Assembly: GCA_013349435.1 (NCBI GenBank)
Contig: DUZQ01000032.1
Span: 1-33,709 of the forward strand
Source: Planctomycetota bacterium
GTDB taxonomy: Bacteria; Planctomycetota; Phycisphaerae; Sedimentisphaerales; Anaerohalosphaeraceae
Length of the DNA stretch: 33,709 bases
Reading direction: 5' to 3'
Below, in pieces: positions 1 through 8,240 of the stretch. Both the position numbers and the translations under genes were made by a program. Each line of letters opens with the position of its first letter. Position 1 is the stretch's first letter. The notes beneath the pieces are model-generated. The model saw nothing but the letters and a program-made list of their open reading frames with translations. It was not told the origin of the DNA and searched no databases.

Positions 1-2852
1 AGGGCGTCTTCTTCTTTTGTCGGGTCGAGTTTTCCTGTGGGTGTAAGGTCAACTGCTTCCCGCTCGTGTACCTCTGCACCTGGCTCAGACTCAGTACGGG
101 CTTGTTCTTTGGCTTCACTTGGGGTCTCCTTTCCCTTCTCCGCCTTGGTCGCGGCTACCGTCGGCTCTTTGGCCTCCCCCTTCTTCTCCCCCGGCTTTGC
201 CTCGGTGGGAGCCTCAGTGGTTTCGGCTTCTTCGGCCTGCGCTTTCGCGATCCATGCTTTTATAGCTTTTTGCTTGGTGTCAAATCCTATCCACCCTCCC
301 CCCGAATGTTCTTTGCCGAACGCTCCGCCTTTATCATAGCCAACAATCCAACCGGATTTCGTTTGATATACCGTAATATCAGGATAGTCCCTAAGCGAAA
401 CTTCATTGCCGGACCATTCACGAACCAGTGGATCGCCAAAATATCTTTTCTTAACTGTAATTTTCTTGCCTATCTTGTATGGTTTTTCCCCCTTCTTCTC
501 CCCCGGCTTTGCCTCGGCGAGTTTCGCTAAAGCATCGTCGGCCCACTTCTCGCCTTTGTATTCTTCGAGAACGGGGCGGGGGACGGGGAGATTTTCTTCG
601 GTGGCAGTTTTAACGGCGGCGCGGTGGTCATTAGCAAGTTTCTGTTTGCGGAGGGCGCGAGCAAGCCCTTTTGCGGCACCCTCGCTATCAGGCAGTGCAT
701 CTACTTTTCTTTGCCATTCGTTTACCTGCCGCTTGAGAGCAATGTCTGTGGTACTAAGACGGTAGTAGTACCCTTCCCCAATAAAGTCCTCCCTCATCAT
801 CTCCCACGGCTGCTTCTCGGCGAGAGCCTTGCCCTTCTCGCTCGCTTTTGCCGGTTTCTTCTCGGCAGCAGGCTTTGTTGCGGCCTCCCCCTTCTCCCCT
901 ACAGGGGCGGCGGGATTTGTCTCTGCGGGCTTAGCTAAGACCCATTCATTGGCCTCTTTTTCTAATGTTATTCTCGGCCCTGTATATCCACGTCGCCGTA
1001 AATCTTTATCTATGTCTGCCAGCCTGCGCTTGTATCTTTGTAATTCGCCTTCGGGGTAAAATTCAATGCCCTCGTCGCGCATTTCCTTTTCTAATCGCTG
1101 GCGTTCACTTAGGAGTAATTCAGTGAAATACTTCCGTTCGTCTGGTGTTTCTTTTGTTCGCTCTAATTCCTTCTCCCCTACGGCCTCAGCAACCCCCGTC
1201 TCAGACGGCTCAGATACCGCGCCAGTCGTTTTATCTTCTACTACCCGGCCTGTGGCCGCCTCTTCCGTCGTTTGGGCCTCAGAGCCGATAATCTCCTCTT
1301 TTGTGGCTTCGATGCCGTATTTGCCGAGCATCTTTCGGGCCGAATCGTATTTTGCGTCGTCGTCGAGTTCCTTGAACTGATCCTTAGAAAGTATGTCTTT
1401 GACTCGATTTATGGCCTCGGCGCGTTTCTCCGGCGTAACCTCGGCCTTCGGCGTTTGCAGCTTTTCCATGACGCCCGGCGCTATCTGGTCCGTCTCTATT
1501 CCAAACGCCTTCGACAGCCCCTTTGTCAGAGACTCTCTGGTGACTTCCGTGGGGGCTGACGGGGATGTTGTGATTGCGCCCAATTCCCGGCGGAACATTC
1601 TGACGGCCTGTTGGTGGGCCTTTATTCCTTCTTTGTCCCTCATTACATGCTTGGCAACCGGGAACGCTGTTAGAACGCCAATCTCTATAAGTTGGTTCTG
1701 TACTTGTAGGTCGTTCGCCATTCCGGCGAGTATTCTTTCCTGTGGCGTTGAATCCTTGCCCGCGCCGTAGTCATTAACATTGACTAATCCCCGAAGGAAC
1801 GTGCCGACCCTTTCTTCTCCCCATTCCTCAAGCAGCCCGTGATAACCCACACGATTACTTACTTCCTTCCAGAATCTATCATCCGACCATCCGTATTTTC
1901 CCTTTGCAAATTTACGCAGAGCGCCTGTGAGTTTTCCCGCAAAAGGCATCCTCGCCGCCACTGCCTTTATGGCCCCGCCACTGGTTTCTGAAAGGTTCTC
2001 GATGTATGTATCGCCTATGCCTTTAGCGATGGCCATATAGCCCTTTTCGCCGCTATCAACCTGCTCGGTAATTGCATCCTGTACCCTACCCCACTGGATG
2101 GGAAGTATCTTGCCGGCAAACGTCAGTGCGGCGGGAACCGACTTGACTTTATCAATTCCACCAAAACTCATCTCGGCCATATAGCCGGGGAGGTCCGCAA
2201 TGCCACCGACAATGGCCGCTGGAATAGTCTCGCCCCTTTCGACGCTTTTCTCGTAATCCTGTACGGTTGTTTCGAGTTCCTTTTTCGTCGCCGGGGCACT
2301 TACGGTCATGTAGCCGCCCATCGGTGTCATGCCGTATCGTCTCGTAGGGCCGTAATCGCCCTTCTCAAGCCTCTCCTTGGCGATTTCATACATCTTTTTC
2401 CTGATATTATTCAATCCCACCAAAGAAGCACCGGGCATGTGAGAGATAACATCGAGAATGTCCGTATCAGCCGCCTTTTCCGATACCGTTTTGGGCTTCG
2501 GCGGCACTATCGCCAATCCGCCCGGCGTGTACTGACCTGCCTTAGTCGCTCCCATCCGAACATCGCGCCCGGGTTCGGGCGCCTGCGGCTCCGCAAGCGC
2601 CGAGCTTACTCTCGACAGCATTTGAGGATCTACCGTAGGTGAAGCCACTATCGGCGCGTCCGTATCCGGGGACTCTATCACGCCGGGCGACAGGACGTTT
2701 ACCCCGCCTGCGAGTTGGAGTGGTTTGGGGGCCGGGGCAAGCAAGCCTTCGAGGCGGTTAGTCGGCTTTGCCTCTTTAGCCGGAGCAAGCAAACCTTCAA
2801 GACGGTTGGTAATCTCCGGCTCTTTATCTATTAGACCGGCCAATCGGTTCAT
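1..2852 (-). CDS. Giant multidomain virion/polyvalent protein, N-terminal 950 codons (partial)
   Basis: An uninterrupted reading frame begins at ATG 2852 and is still open at the window edge, so the protein is longer than 950 aa and its C-terminus is missing. The start overlaps the upstream stop as ATGA. Residues 2-35 carry three copies of a short NRL(A/E)GL motif separated by Pro/Ala/Lys linkers. A helical central part (about 130-500) follows, with GYHGLLEEWGEERVG near 335-350. Ala/Pro/Glu/Lys-rich linkers lie near 530-570, 645-675, 770-790 and 870-915. A compact basic, Gly/Trp-rich module (about 793-870) sits between linkers and resembles the small domains of phage large polyvalent proteins. 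Its place after the tail and internal-protein genes suggests a protein carried in the virion and ejected with DNA, as for large internal proteins of podoviruses. No catalytic motif is visible in this portion; function is inference from context. Confidence 0.8.
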   Translation of the reverse strand, partial: MNRLAGLIDKEPEITNRLEGLLAPAKEAKPTNRLEGLLAPAPKPLQLAGGVNVLSPGVIESPDTDAPIVASPTVDPQMLSRVSSALAEPQAPEPGRDVRMGATKAGQYTPGGLAIVPPKPKTVSEKAADTDILDVISHMPGASLVGLNNIRKKMYEIAKERLEKGDYGPTRRYGMTPMGGYMTVSAPATKKELETTVQDYEKSVERGETIPAAIVGGIADLPGYMAEMSFGGIDKVKSVPAALTFAGKILPIQWGRVQDAITEQVDSGEKGYMAIAKGIGDTYIENLSETSGGAIKAVAARMPFAGKLTGALRKFAKGKYGWSDDRFWKEVSNRVGYHGLLEEWGEERVGTFLRGLVNVNDYGAGKDSTPQERILAGMANDLQVQNQLIEIGVLTAFPVAKHVMRDKEGIKAHQQAVRMFRRELGAITTSPSAPTEVTRESLTKGLSKAFGIETDQIAPGVMEKLQTPKAEVTPEKRAEAINRVKDILSKDQFKELDDDAKYDSARKMLGKYGIEATKEEIIGSEAQTTEEAATGRVVEDKTTGAVSEPSETGVAEAVGEKELERTKETPDERKYFTELLLSERQRLEKEMRDEGIEFYPEGELQRYKRRLADIDKDLRRRGYTGPRITLEKEANEWVLAKPAETNPAAPVGEKGEAATKPAAEKKPAKASEKGKALAEKQPWEMMREDFIGEGYYYRLSTTDIALKRQVNEWQRKVDALPDSEGAAKGLARALRKQKLANDHRAAVKTATEENLPVPRPVLEEYKGEKWADDALAKLAEAKPGEKKGEKPYKIGKKITVKKRYFGDPLVREWSGNEVSLRDYPDITVYQTKSGWIVGYDKGGAFGKEHSGGGWIGFDTKQKAIKAWIAKAQAEEAETTEAPTEAKPGEKKGEAKEPTVAATKAEKGKETPSEAKEQARTESEPGAEVHEREAVDLTPTGKLDPTKEEDA
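176..517. repeat. 30-bp exact direct repeat pair encoding an EAKPGEKKG linker
   Basis: Positions 176-205 and 488-517 are identical over 30 bp, 312 bp apart and in the same frame of the giant gene. Both encode the same Glu/Ala/Lys/Pro/Gly linker, one on each side of the compact module at residues 793-870. The arrangement is what domain shuffling or duplication by linker recombination would leave. Confidence 0.75.
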
Positions 2853-3574
2853 TTTTTGTGCTCGTTAAAATAAGCTATTATTTCCTTTTCGGTCTTCCCT
2901 AATTTCAGGGCTTCGCGCGCCGTTTGTCTTTCCGCTGCATTCATCTCTTCCCAAACCGCCTGCCACCCATCCCTCAGTTTTTTTGCAGCATCTTTCGCAA
3001 TGCCAGTATCCACTGTCGGCTTGGCCGGCTGTGCGGACGACAAGCCGCCCAGTGCGCCCATCGCTGCATTCTTTGAGCCAACGCCCTTATTCGCCGCCGG
3101 AGGCATCCATTTGGTCCAGCTCTTTACCGCCTGCGTATTAAAGTCGTCCGGTTTTGGGCTGGCCGGCGTCGGCACGCCCATGAATCCAGGTAATGTGCGC
3201 GACGAACTCGGTTGCGGCGTAAGGCCGAGATTCGTATTGAGCCATTTGTCTATCCTTCCTATAGCCTCATCAACGCCAGCAGTGTCTTGGGATTGCTCGG
3301 CCATTAACTCTCTCTGCGCAGCCAACTGGTCGCGAAATTTCTGTACTGAGTCAATCATATACTGAGGAGTTCCTGACGATTCCGATTGCCCGCCCTGTTG
3401 TTCCCAATACGCCTTCCGGGCCTCTTCTGAGGCTAAACGGGCGTCAATCAACGCACGGTTGGACCTGTCCTGTTCTTCTTCGCGGCCACGCTTACTGCCC
3501 GCCCATCCGGCTTTCATCGCATCGCCAAAGGTGTCATGTTTGCCTTTAAGTATTGAACCAAATATATCAGCCAT
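2849..3574 (-). CDS. Probable internal (ejection) virion protein, 241 aa
   Basis: I do not recognise a family. The start at 3574 is chosen because GGAGGT lies 7 nt upstream and overlaps the previous stop codon; an upstream in-frame codon at 3613 would lie inside the preceding gene. The protein opens with MADIFGSILKG, is rich in charged helices (about 15-125), has a Pro/Ser/Ala-rich middle (about 120-200) and ends in a charged helical region. It lies between another helical unknown and the giant gene, the position where podoviruses encode the small proteins ejected ahead of their DNA. A virion or ejection role is therefore likely but rests on position alone. Its stop overlaps the giant gene start as ATGA, so the two are translationally coupled. 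Confidence 0.7.
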   Translation of the reverse strand: MADIFGSILKGKHDTFGDAMKAGWAGSKRGREEEQDRSNRALIDARLASEEARKAYWEQQGGQSESSGTPQYMIDSVQKFRDQLAAQRELMAEQSQDTAGVDEAIGRIDKWLNTNLGLTPQPSSSRTLPGFMGVPTPASPKPDDFNTQAVKSWTKWMPPAANKGVGSKNAAMGALGGLSSAQPAKPTVDTGIAKDAAKKLRDGWQAVWEEMNAAERQTAREALKLGKTEKEIIAYFNEHKK

Positions 3575-3578
3575 TTTT

Positions 3579-4433
3579 TTAACCTCCGAGAAAAGCTCCA
3601 ATCCCTTCACCAACGCCGCCTGTCGCGGTTTTCATGGCGGGTTGCCCGAAAGCGTCTCGCCAATTGAGTATCTGTTGGAATTGCGACGGCGACGATGTGC
3701 TTCTCGTCGTCGAACCACCCGCCGGGCTTGTCCCCAATATCGTAGTCAGAACATTCAACACCTGCGGATCGGTAATGGTATTCAAAAGCCTCTGCGTTTC
3801 ATTGCCAAATCGAGCAAGGCCCGTAGTCCATCCCAAAAGACTCGACGGCGCGGCCCCCAGCGCAGACAACGCCCTGCCTGCCCTTGCCTCGTCAATGGCC
3901 TTATTGGACTGCTCGACGTCCCACATCCACTTTTCGCGTCCCGCGCTCAATCCCTTGCCAAGTTCTGTCGCCGCGTCCTTTTCCGCCCCGGCCCTTGCGC
4001 TGCCCCAATAACCCGGCCCCGCATACGATTCCTTGATGTCCGGCTGTAAGGTCCGTTTCCATAGATTCAGCGCCGGTTCGGCTACTGTCTTGTCGAAAGC
4101 GCGGCCCGCCGTTTCCGGTGTGGTTTTCTCGGCCCCCATAGTGCCGGTCAGAAGGCCCTTGCCCGTACTGACTAATGGGTCCCACACATTGGCCGACTGG
4201 AGCATACCAAGGGATTTTTCCTCCAGATCGGAAAGACCGCCCAAAACCCCTTCCCCTATGTAAGGTGAATATGTGTCTTTCAGGTCTTTCAGTATCGGGG
4301 CCTGAAACGGAGTGTAACTTGTAGTGGTCTGCTGCTTGCCTTTTTCTGTTTGGTCCCACCGCTTACACATACCTGGCGCGTATCGAATCACAAAACCTTT
4401 TAAGTCTATCGGTTCAAATTCATCATGCCACAT
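3579..4433 (-). CDS. Probable internal virion protein, 284 aa
   Basis: Unrecognised family. The ATG at 4433 overlaps the preceding stop by 11 nt; a longer reading from 4469 would run deeper into that gene and is less likely. Residues 1-40 include a conserved-looking segment with APGMCKRWDQ. The rest is Gly/Ala/Ser/Thr-rich with predicted helices (about 105-215), and the C-terminus is a small, flexible GGVGEGIGAFLGG tail. Low complexity, lack of catalytic motifs and position between the tail genes and the giant protein fit a virion component that must unfold during ejection. The last codons contain the Shine-Dalgarno sequence of the next gene. Function is inference from synteny. Confidence 0.68.
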   Translation of the reverse strand: MWHDEFEPIDLKGFVIRYAPGMCKRWDQTEKGKQQTTTSYTPFQAPILKDLKDTYSPYIGEGVLGGLSDLEEKSLGMLQSANVWDPLVSTGKGLLTGTMGAEKTTPETAGRAFDKTVAEPALNLWKRTLQPDIKESYAGPGYWGSARAGAEKDAATELGKGLSAGREKWMWDVEQSNKAIDEARAGRALSALGAAPSSLLGWTTGLARFGNETQRLLNTITDPQVLNVLTTILGTSPAGGSTTRSTSSPSQFQQILNWRDAFGQPAMKTATGGVGEGIGAFLGG

Positions 4434-4836
4434 TGCAATACATCTCCGTTCCGCGACGCTTAAACCCATATCTGCGTTCGAGTACGCGCTGCCATCTTTT
4501 GTTACTGGTAATACTCGTTCGCACCTGCTTGCAACCCTTACCTTCCACCCATTGCTTCAACGCATCAAACATTCTATGACGGTACGGGAATCGCTCTTCG
4601 GCTTTGATTTGCCACACCCACACCCTCTTCCTGTTCTTATCGCTTACGTGTGCTATCAAAACAGCCCGCGTCACCCCTTTGTCCACAGCTACCAAAACAA
4701 AGGTGTCGTCCGGTTTTTTCTCCATCCGGTATCTTAGTTGGCACGCTATGTCCATCCTGCTTTCCGTTTCGGTGGGAATCAGCCACGGGTATAATTTTGC
4801 CACATCGTTAGGATTTGTTACGTTCAAAAACATCAT
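4423..4836 (-). CDS. GNAT-like acetyltransferase fold protein, 137 aa
   Basis: The C-terminal half shows the tail of a GNAT fold: a beta strand (QVRTSITS), then NKRWQRVLERRYGFKRRGTEMYC at about 109-131, matching the helix-turn-strand with a 'YGFK..G' turn seen at the end of many N-acetyltransferases. A clear acetyl-CoA pyrophosphate-binding loop (RxxGxG/A) is not evident where it would be expected (about 85-100), so activity is uncertain. Such small GNAT-like proteins occur in structural operons of podoviruses, where their job is unknown. The start overlaps the upstream stop as ATGA and the gene sits between a fibre-like protein and the internal-protein genes. It is distinct from the sugar-cassette GNAT at 13191-13715. 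Confidence 0.65.
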   Translation of the reverse strand: MMFLNVTNPNDVAKLYPWLIPTETESRMDIACQLRYRMEKKPDDTFVLVAVDKGVTRAVLIAHVSDKNRKRVWVWQIKAEERFPYRHRMFDALKQWVEGKGCKQVRTSITSNKRWQRVLERRYGFKRRGTEMYCNVA

Positions 4837-5243
4837 GCCCCGCTATCGCTCCTGCCAATTTCGTACCACTTGCCGTCCGCCTTGCAAATCAACGTCAACG
4901 TATCGGTGGCGGTCATATCCCAATTTGCCGACCCGCTCAAAAAGATGTTCGTACCGTCGGTGATAGTAAGTGAATGCTCAGCGATAACAATTATGATCTG
5001 GCCCTCGACGCCGTCGTCAAAGTCGGTTATGGTTGTTGTTCCGCCGGTTAACCAAACCGTGTAGCCCTTTACGCTCGGAGTTGCGTCGTCGTCCAGCGTT
5101 TGTATGTTATATTTGACCATCTTTGCCGAAAGCACGTCAAACGGCTCTCCTATGCCGGTATCCATGCGCAACAAGTCCTGCCGTATCACGTTAAGATACG
5201 TTTCGGCGTCCGGCGCCGGTGTTATCGGAGGTGTTAATATCAT
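4833..5243 (-). CDS. Small fibre/adhesin-like structural protein, 136 aa
   Basis: Residues 1-50 look like a particle-binding segment. Residues 60-136 have the alternating Gly/Thr/Asp-rich beta-strand pattern (TTTITDF, GQIIIVIAEHSLTITDG, TLTLICKADGKWYEIG) found at the distal end of many phage head or tail fibres, where a beta-helix or beta-prism is stacked as a trimer. The terminal KWYEIGRS is typical of that module. The ATG at 5243 directly follows the TAA of the tail nozzle gene and has GGGGA upstream. It is therefore likely a short tail-attached fibre or cap. Exact binding partner cannot be read from sequence. Confidence 0.65.
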   Translation of the reverse strand: MILTPPITPAPDAETYLNVIRQDLLRMDTGIGEPFDVLSAKMVKYNIQTLDDDATPSVKGYTVWLTGGTTTITDFDDGVEGQIIIVIAEHSLTITDGTNIFLSGSANWDMTATDTLTLICKADGKWYEIGRSDSGA

Positions 5244-7331
5244 TTATTTCGTCCCCAACACATTCGGCTGGCCTATGACAAAATCCGAAACCCTAAAGCT
5301 TTTGCTGGAAAAATCCTGCATACGGTATTGAATCTTCTTGGAACTCACATTTGGCCAGAACTCGAACAGTCTGTTCTCTGTAGACAAATCAATCGTAAAA
5401 TCCGTCCATCCCGTGTCCGACGTCTCGAAGTAATCCGTGCGATAACCGAGCTGCATGGCGCCGTTTTCGCTGCCGTCGGCGGAGAGGAATATCCCGCCCC
5501 ATCGTTTGAAATTATGAGGTATCCCGGCGTCAATGACGGGCGTTAAATGGCGGCAGGACAGGTTGCTACCGTCGTCTTTCGTATAGGTCTCGTCCATTTC
5601 GTACACATAGCCGTCACTGTCACCCATGACAAGCCGGTCTTTTTTGTTTATTTCCCGAACCGTATCGCGGTATGTCTCGCCGGGGCTGTCTTCGGAACAT
5701 ACGGAATAGAACCCTATCGTATCGGCCCCCGAAACCGACAGGTCGGCGGGCACGTTAGTGGAATTGTCCGCAATGCCATGTTCCCCGTCGTCGGAAGTGT
5801 CCTGCGTGCCGTAAATGGAAAACCCGTTTGTTGATACGTCGTAGGCCGTATAATAATGCGTTCCCCACCGGACGTTCGTAGCGCCCGAGCCGTCAAAAAC
5901 GACCACCAGGTCGTTGTCGGTAAAATCGGCATGAAAATTATCGCCGTTATTGGAATAATCGAATCCGCCCGCCGACCACGTTCCTTCGGTGTAATCCGCC
6001 GATATGGTCCTGCTGGTGTCCATCAGTAAATCGCCGTACCGCTCCGTTGCATCTCCGGCGTCGGATATGTCGTTGGCCGAAAGGGTGTCCAGCGCCTCCT
6101 GATAGGTCTCTCCGATGCTGTAGGTCTCGGCGACCGCAAGGGCAACCGCCGTTATGCCTCCGGAAGTGTACTTACTGGAAAAGTCTCTGACCTGCCACGC
6201 CCCCGTCAGTTGATTTCTTACATACGCCTTGGTAATGTACTCGCCGCCGGACGGTACGATAAACAGCCACAGAAACTTCGCTTCCGGACCCATTATCATC
6301 CAGCATTTATAGTCATACGCGGCCTCCAAGTCGTCTTGGAGAAATTTGTGAATGCTGTCGCCTATCGGTTTTATTGCCTGGCCGCCGTTGTAAGCGTAAA
6401 CGTTGTAGTCAGTGCCTACAAAATAGTGCGTGTTGCGAACAGATGCCAGAAGATGATAGCTCAGCAATCCGAGATCGGGAATCATAGGCAGGGGATAGAA
6501 TACCGTCGTGCCTCCGACGTAGTTAATCGACCATATCCCCCGCGTCTGATAAATAATATGATCCATCCCCAGCTTAGCGCTCCATACGTTAGTCCCGCCC
6601 GTGTCCATCAAGTCCACGAAGCCCGAACCCGTACCGGTCCACGTCTGCAATTTACCTATGGTCGGGAAGCGAACCCTTTGGTTGTTCTCCACCCATGAAG
6701 TGCCGTTGTACTCCCTCGGACTCAGTTGTATCATGCGGTTCCGGCCGGTAATAGCGACCTGCAACGCCCGGTGGGTGGTTCCCGAATGGTAATCCCCCCC
6801 ACCGGTTACGTTGGCAAAATCGCTCTCGAACCTTCCGGCCCATCTTTGAATATTACTCAGCCCGCCATCGCATACCACCAGATGATAATAAGCATTACTT
6901 TGGCCTGCGTCGTCGTTTAGGTAAATATCCGTGTCGTCATGCCCCACCTCTGCATAACTTATGGGATTGGCCGCGTTAGACGACATTGTGACGCCGGATT
7001 GAGTCTTATCGTCCCATTCATCGTTTATTCTATCGTGGTCGTAAATTTTCTGGGTTGTCACCGCCGCTACATGACTGTAACCATCGACCTCTTTCCACGG
7101 GAACAGCGCGAGAACGGCGTCCCCACTGTTCAATCCAGAAGAGGTGTCGAGTGAGGCTATGCCAAAAGGCGACCTTATCAGACCGTATTCGTAGAACACA
7201 TTCTCCGAGCCTCGCGCGGCATTACGCAAGTCCAGCGCTGTCGCGGGAACCTGCGAATTCAAGCCAAGATTCGGTAATCTGATTAACGTATCTATAACAC
7301 AAGCCTCGCTTCCATCTTGTTTACCGCCCAA
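5244..7331 (-). CDS. Tail nozzle / tail hub beta-propeller protein (P22 gp10-like or T7 gp12-like), about 695 aa
   Basis: The protein is beta-rich. It begins with a segment typical of podoviral tail tube or stabilisation proteins (LRNAARGSENVFYEYG at about 31-46) and contains the repeated WSxxxV / HYFVGTDYNVYAYNGG / KPIGDSIHKFL pattern (about 270-335) seen in the beta-propeller proteins that form the distal part of short tails. The C-terminal third has further Trp/Gly/Asp blades. The reading frame overlaps the fibre gene upstream by 11 nt and the only in-frame start near it is TTG 7331; no good Shine-Dalgarno is visible, so the N-terminus may be a few residues off. The following fibre-like gene starts immediately after its stop. 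Family placement is by motif style, not by a search. Confidence 0.72.
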   Translation of the reverse strand: MGGKQDGSEACVIDTLIRLPNLGLNSQVPATALDLRNAARGSENVFYEYGLIRSPFGIASLDTSSGLNSGDAVLALFPWKEVDGYSHVAAVTTQKIYDHDRINDEWDDKTQSGVTMSSNAANPISYAEVGHDDTDIYLNDDAGQSNAYYHLVVCDGGLSNIQRWAGRFESDFANVTGGGDYHSGTTHRALQVAITGRNRMIQLSPREYNGTSWVENNQRVRFPTIGKLQTWTGTGSGFVDLMDTGGTNVWSAKLGMDHIIYQTRGIWSINYVGGTTVFYPLPMIPDLGLLSYHLLASVRNTHYFVGTDYNVYAYNGGQAIKPIGDSIHKFLQDDLEAAYDYKCWMIMGPEAKFLWLFIVPSGGEYITKAYVRNQLTGAWQVRDFSSKYTSGGITAVALAVAETYSIGETYQEALDTLSANDISDAGDATERYGDLLMDTSRTISADYTEGTWSAGGFDYSNNGDNFHADFTDNDLVVVFDGSGATNVRWGTHYYTAYDVSTNGFSIYGTQDTSDDGEHGIADNSTNVPADLSVSGADTIGFYSVCSEDSPGETYRDTVREINKKDRLVMGDSDGYVYEMDETYTKDDGSNLSCRHLTPVIDAGIPHNFKRWGGIFLSADGSENGAMQLGYRTDYFETSDTGWTDFTIDLSTENRLFEFWPNVSSKKIQYRMQDFSSKSFRVSDFVIGQPNVLGTK

Positions 7332-8130
7332 TCGCTACCCAATGAACCTTTGTCGGTTGGGCCGCCGCCCCTATGCCGGTGAAGCCGGTTTTCCCCGATG
7401 CCGTTAAATAATATTGCGGATTCGTACTGTGTTCGGGAGCAACCGCCAATCCTTCCAATGAATTCGGGAAAGCAACCGCAAAAGAAACATCGTCGGGATT
7501 AGAGGCCACCGTCAACGTCCCATGCTTGATAATCATGCCATCCGGGCGAGTACTGCTCTCTCCACCGGCATACACTGTCGGATCGAAAAACAGGCTGATT
7601 CCGGCAGTGCCGCCGAGATCCACTTCCGTCCCGTCCACTACAAGGCTGTCAGTCTGTAATGTTCCGTCTATGTTTACATGACTTGTAAAATCAACGGTCC
7701 CGTCAAACTCGTGCGCCCCGGCCCACGTTACGTCTCCGCCGTTCCATATCCTGTCGGGGTGCAAGGTTATCAGATAAGGGTCGTCAGACACCGTTCCATC
7801 CCCGGTGGCGCACCAGAGCGCGTTGTTCGTTTGATCGTAAACGAGGCCCCGCCCCATGAACTTGCCGGTGGTAATGTCGTAAGAGGCATCCCCATAGCCC
7901 TTCGACAGATCGGTGGTGTTTTCGACGATGCCGAGGATTCTGGCCCCGCCGGGCAGGTGCTTGCCGCCCACCGTGCTGTCGGCAAAAGTAACGTGTTCGA
8001 AGCCTATGCGCTTGCGAACGGCTATGGAGAGGTGGTTTAACTGTCTATATGACAGGCCAATCGGCTCGTCAACATCTAAACTTTCGATACCTGTCCACGT
8101 TGAACCGTTGCCATCGAGATGGACGCCCAT
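7321..8130 (-). CDS. Tail fibre protein, 269 aa, with gp53-like C-terminal module
   Basis: The N-terminal 100 residues likely attach to the tail. Residues about 130-190 hold a Thr/Asp/Gly-rich shaft (FTSHVNIDGTLQTDSLVVDG). The last ~65 residues run from GTLTVASN to KVHWVAIGR and match the layout of the phage tail fibre gp53-like C-terminal fold, ending in the hallmark 'W-[IV]-A-I-G'. This would be the receptor-binding tip. ATG 8130 has GGGGAAGG about 10 nt upstream. The gene is the first downstream of the consensus promoter at 8187-8214 and directly follows the sugar cassette, so fibre and tail genes can be transcribed apart from the cassette. Confidence 0.72.
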   Translation of the reverse strand: MGVHLDGNGSTWTGIESLDVDEPIGLSYRQLNHLSIAVRKRIGFEHVTFADSTVGGKHLPGGARILGIVENTTDLSKGYGDASYDITTGKFMGRGLVYDQTNNALWCATGDGTVSDDPYLITLHPDRIWNGGDVTWAGAHEFDGTVDFTSHVNIDGTLQTDSLVVDGTEVDLGGTAGISLFFDPTVYAGGESSTRPDGMIIKHGTLTVASNPDDVSFAVAFPNSLEGLAVAPEHSTNPQYYLTASGKTGFTGIGAAAQPTKVHWVAIGR

Positions 8131-8186
8131 TTAGCATCTGCCTTCCCCTTCTCGACAGGTTAATTGTCTCGCTTCTCGACGGTCGG

Positions 8187-8214
8187 ATTATACACAACCC
8201 AAATAGGTTGTCAA
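8187..8214 (-). promoter_or_regulatory. Consensus sigma70-type promoter for tail genes
   Basis: On the minus strand, TTGACA (8214-8209), a 16-bp spacer and TATAAT (8192-8187), with a TGTG preceding the -10 box. Both hexamers are perfect. The spacer contains a 6-bp inverted repeat, ACAACC-TATTTG-GGTTGT, whose left arm begins inside the -35 box. Start of transcription would be near 8180, about 50 nt before the tail fibre ATG. CTTCTCGAC occurs twice (plus strand) in the leader. Confidence 0.8.
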
Positions 8215-8240
8215 TAGAAAAATGGAAAAATTACGGATTA

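Noticed and set aside
1-1770. Several plus-strand frames at the left edge, rich in Ser/Phe/Leu
   Set aside because: They are antisense to the continuous 950-codon minus-strand frame, whose translation has coherent linker and domain composition.
7321-8130. Diversity-generating retroelement acting on the tail fibre
   Set aside because: No reverse transcriptase gene, and no template/variable repeat pair with adenine-biased differences was seen.
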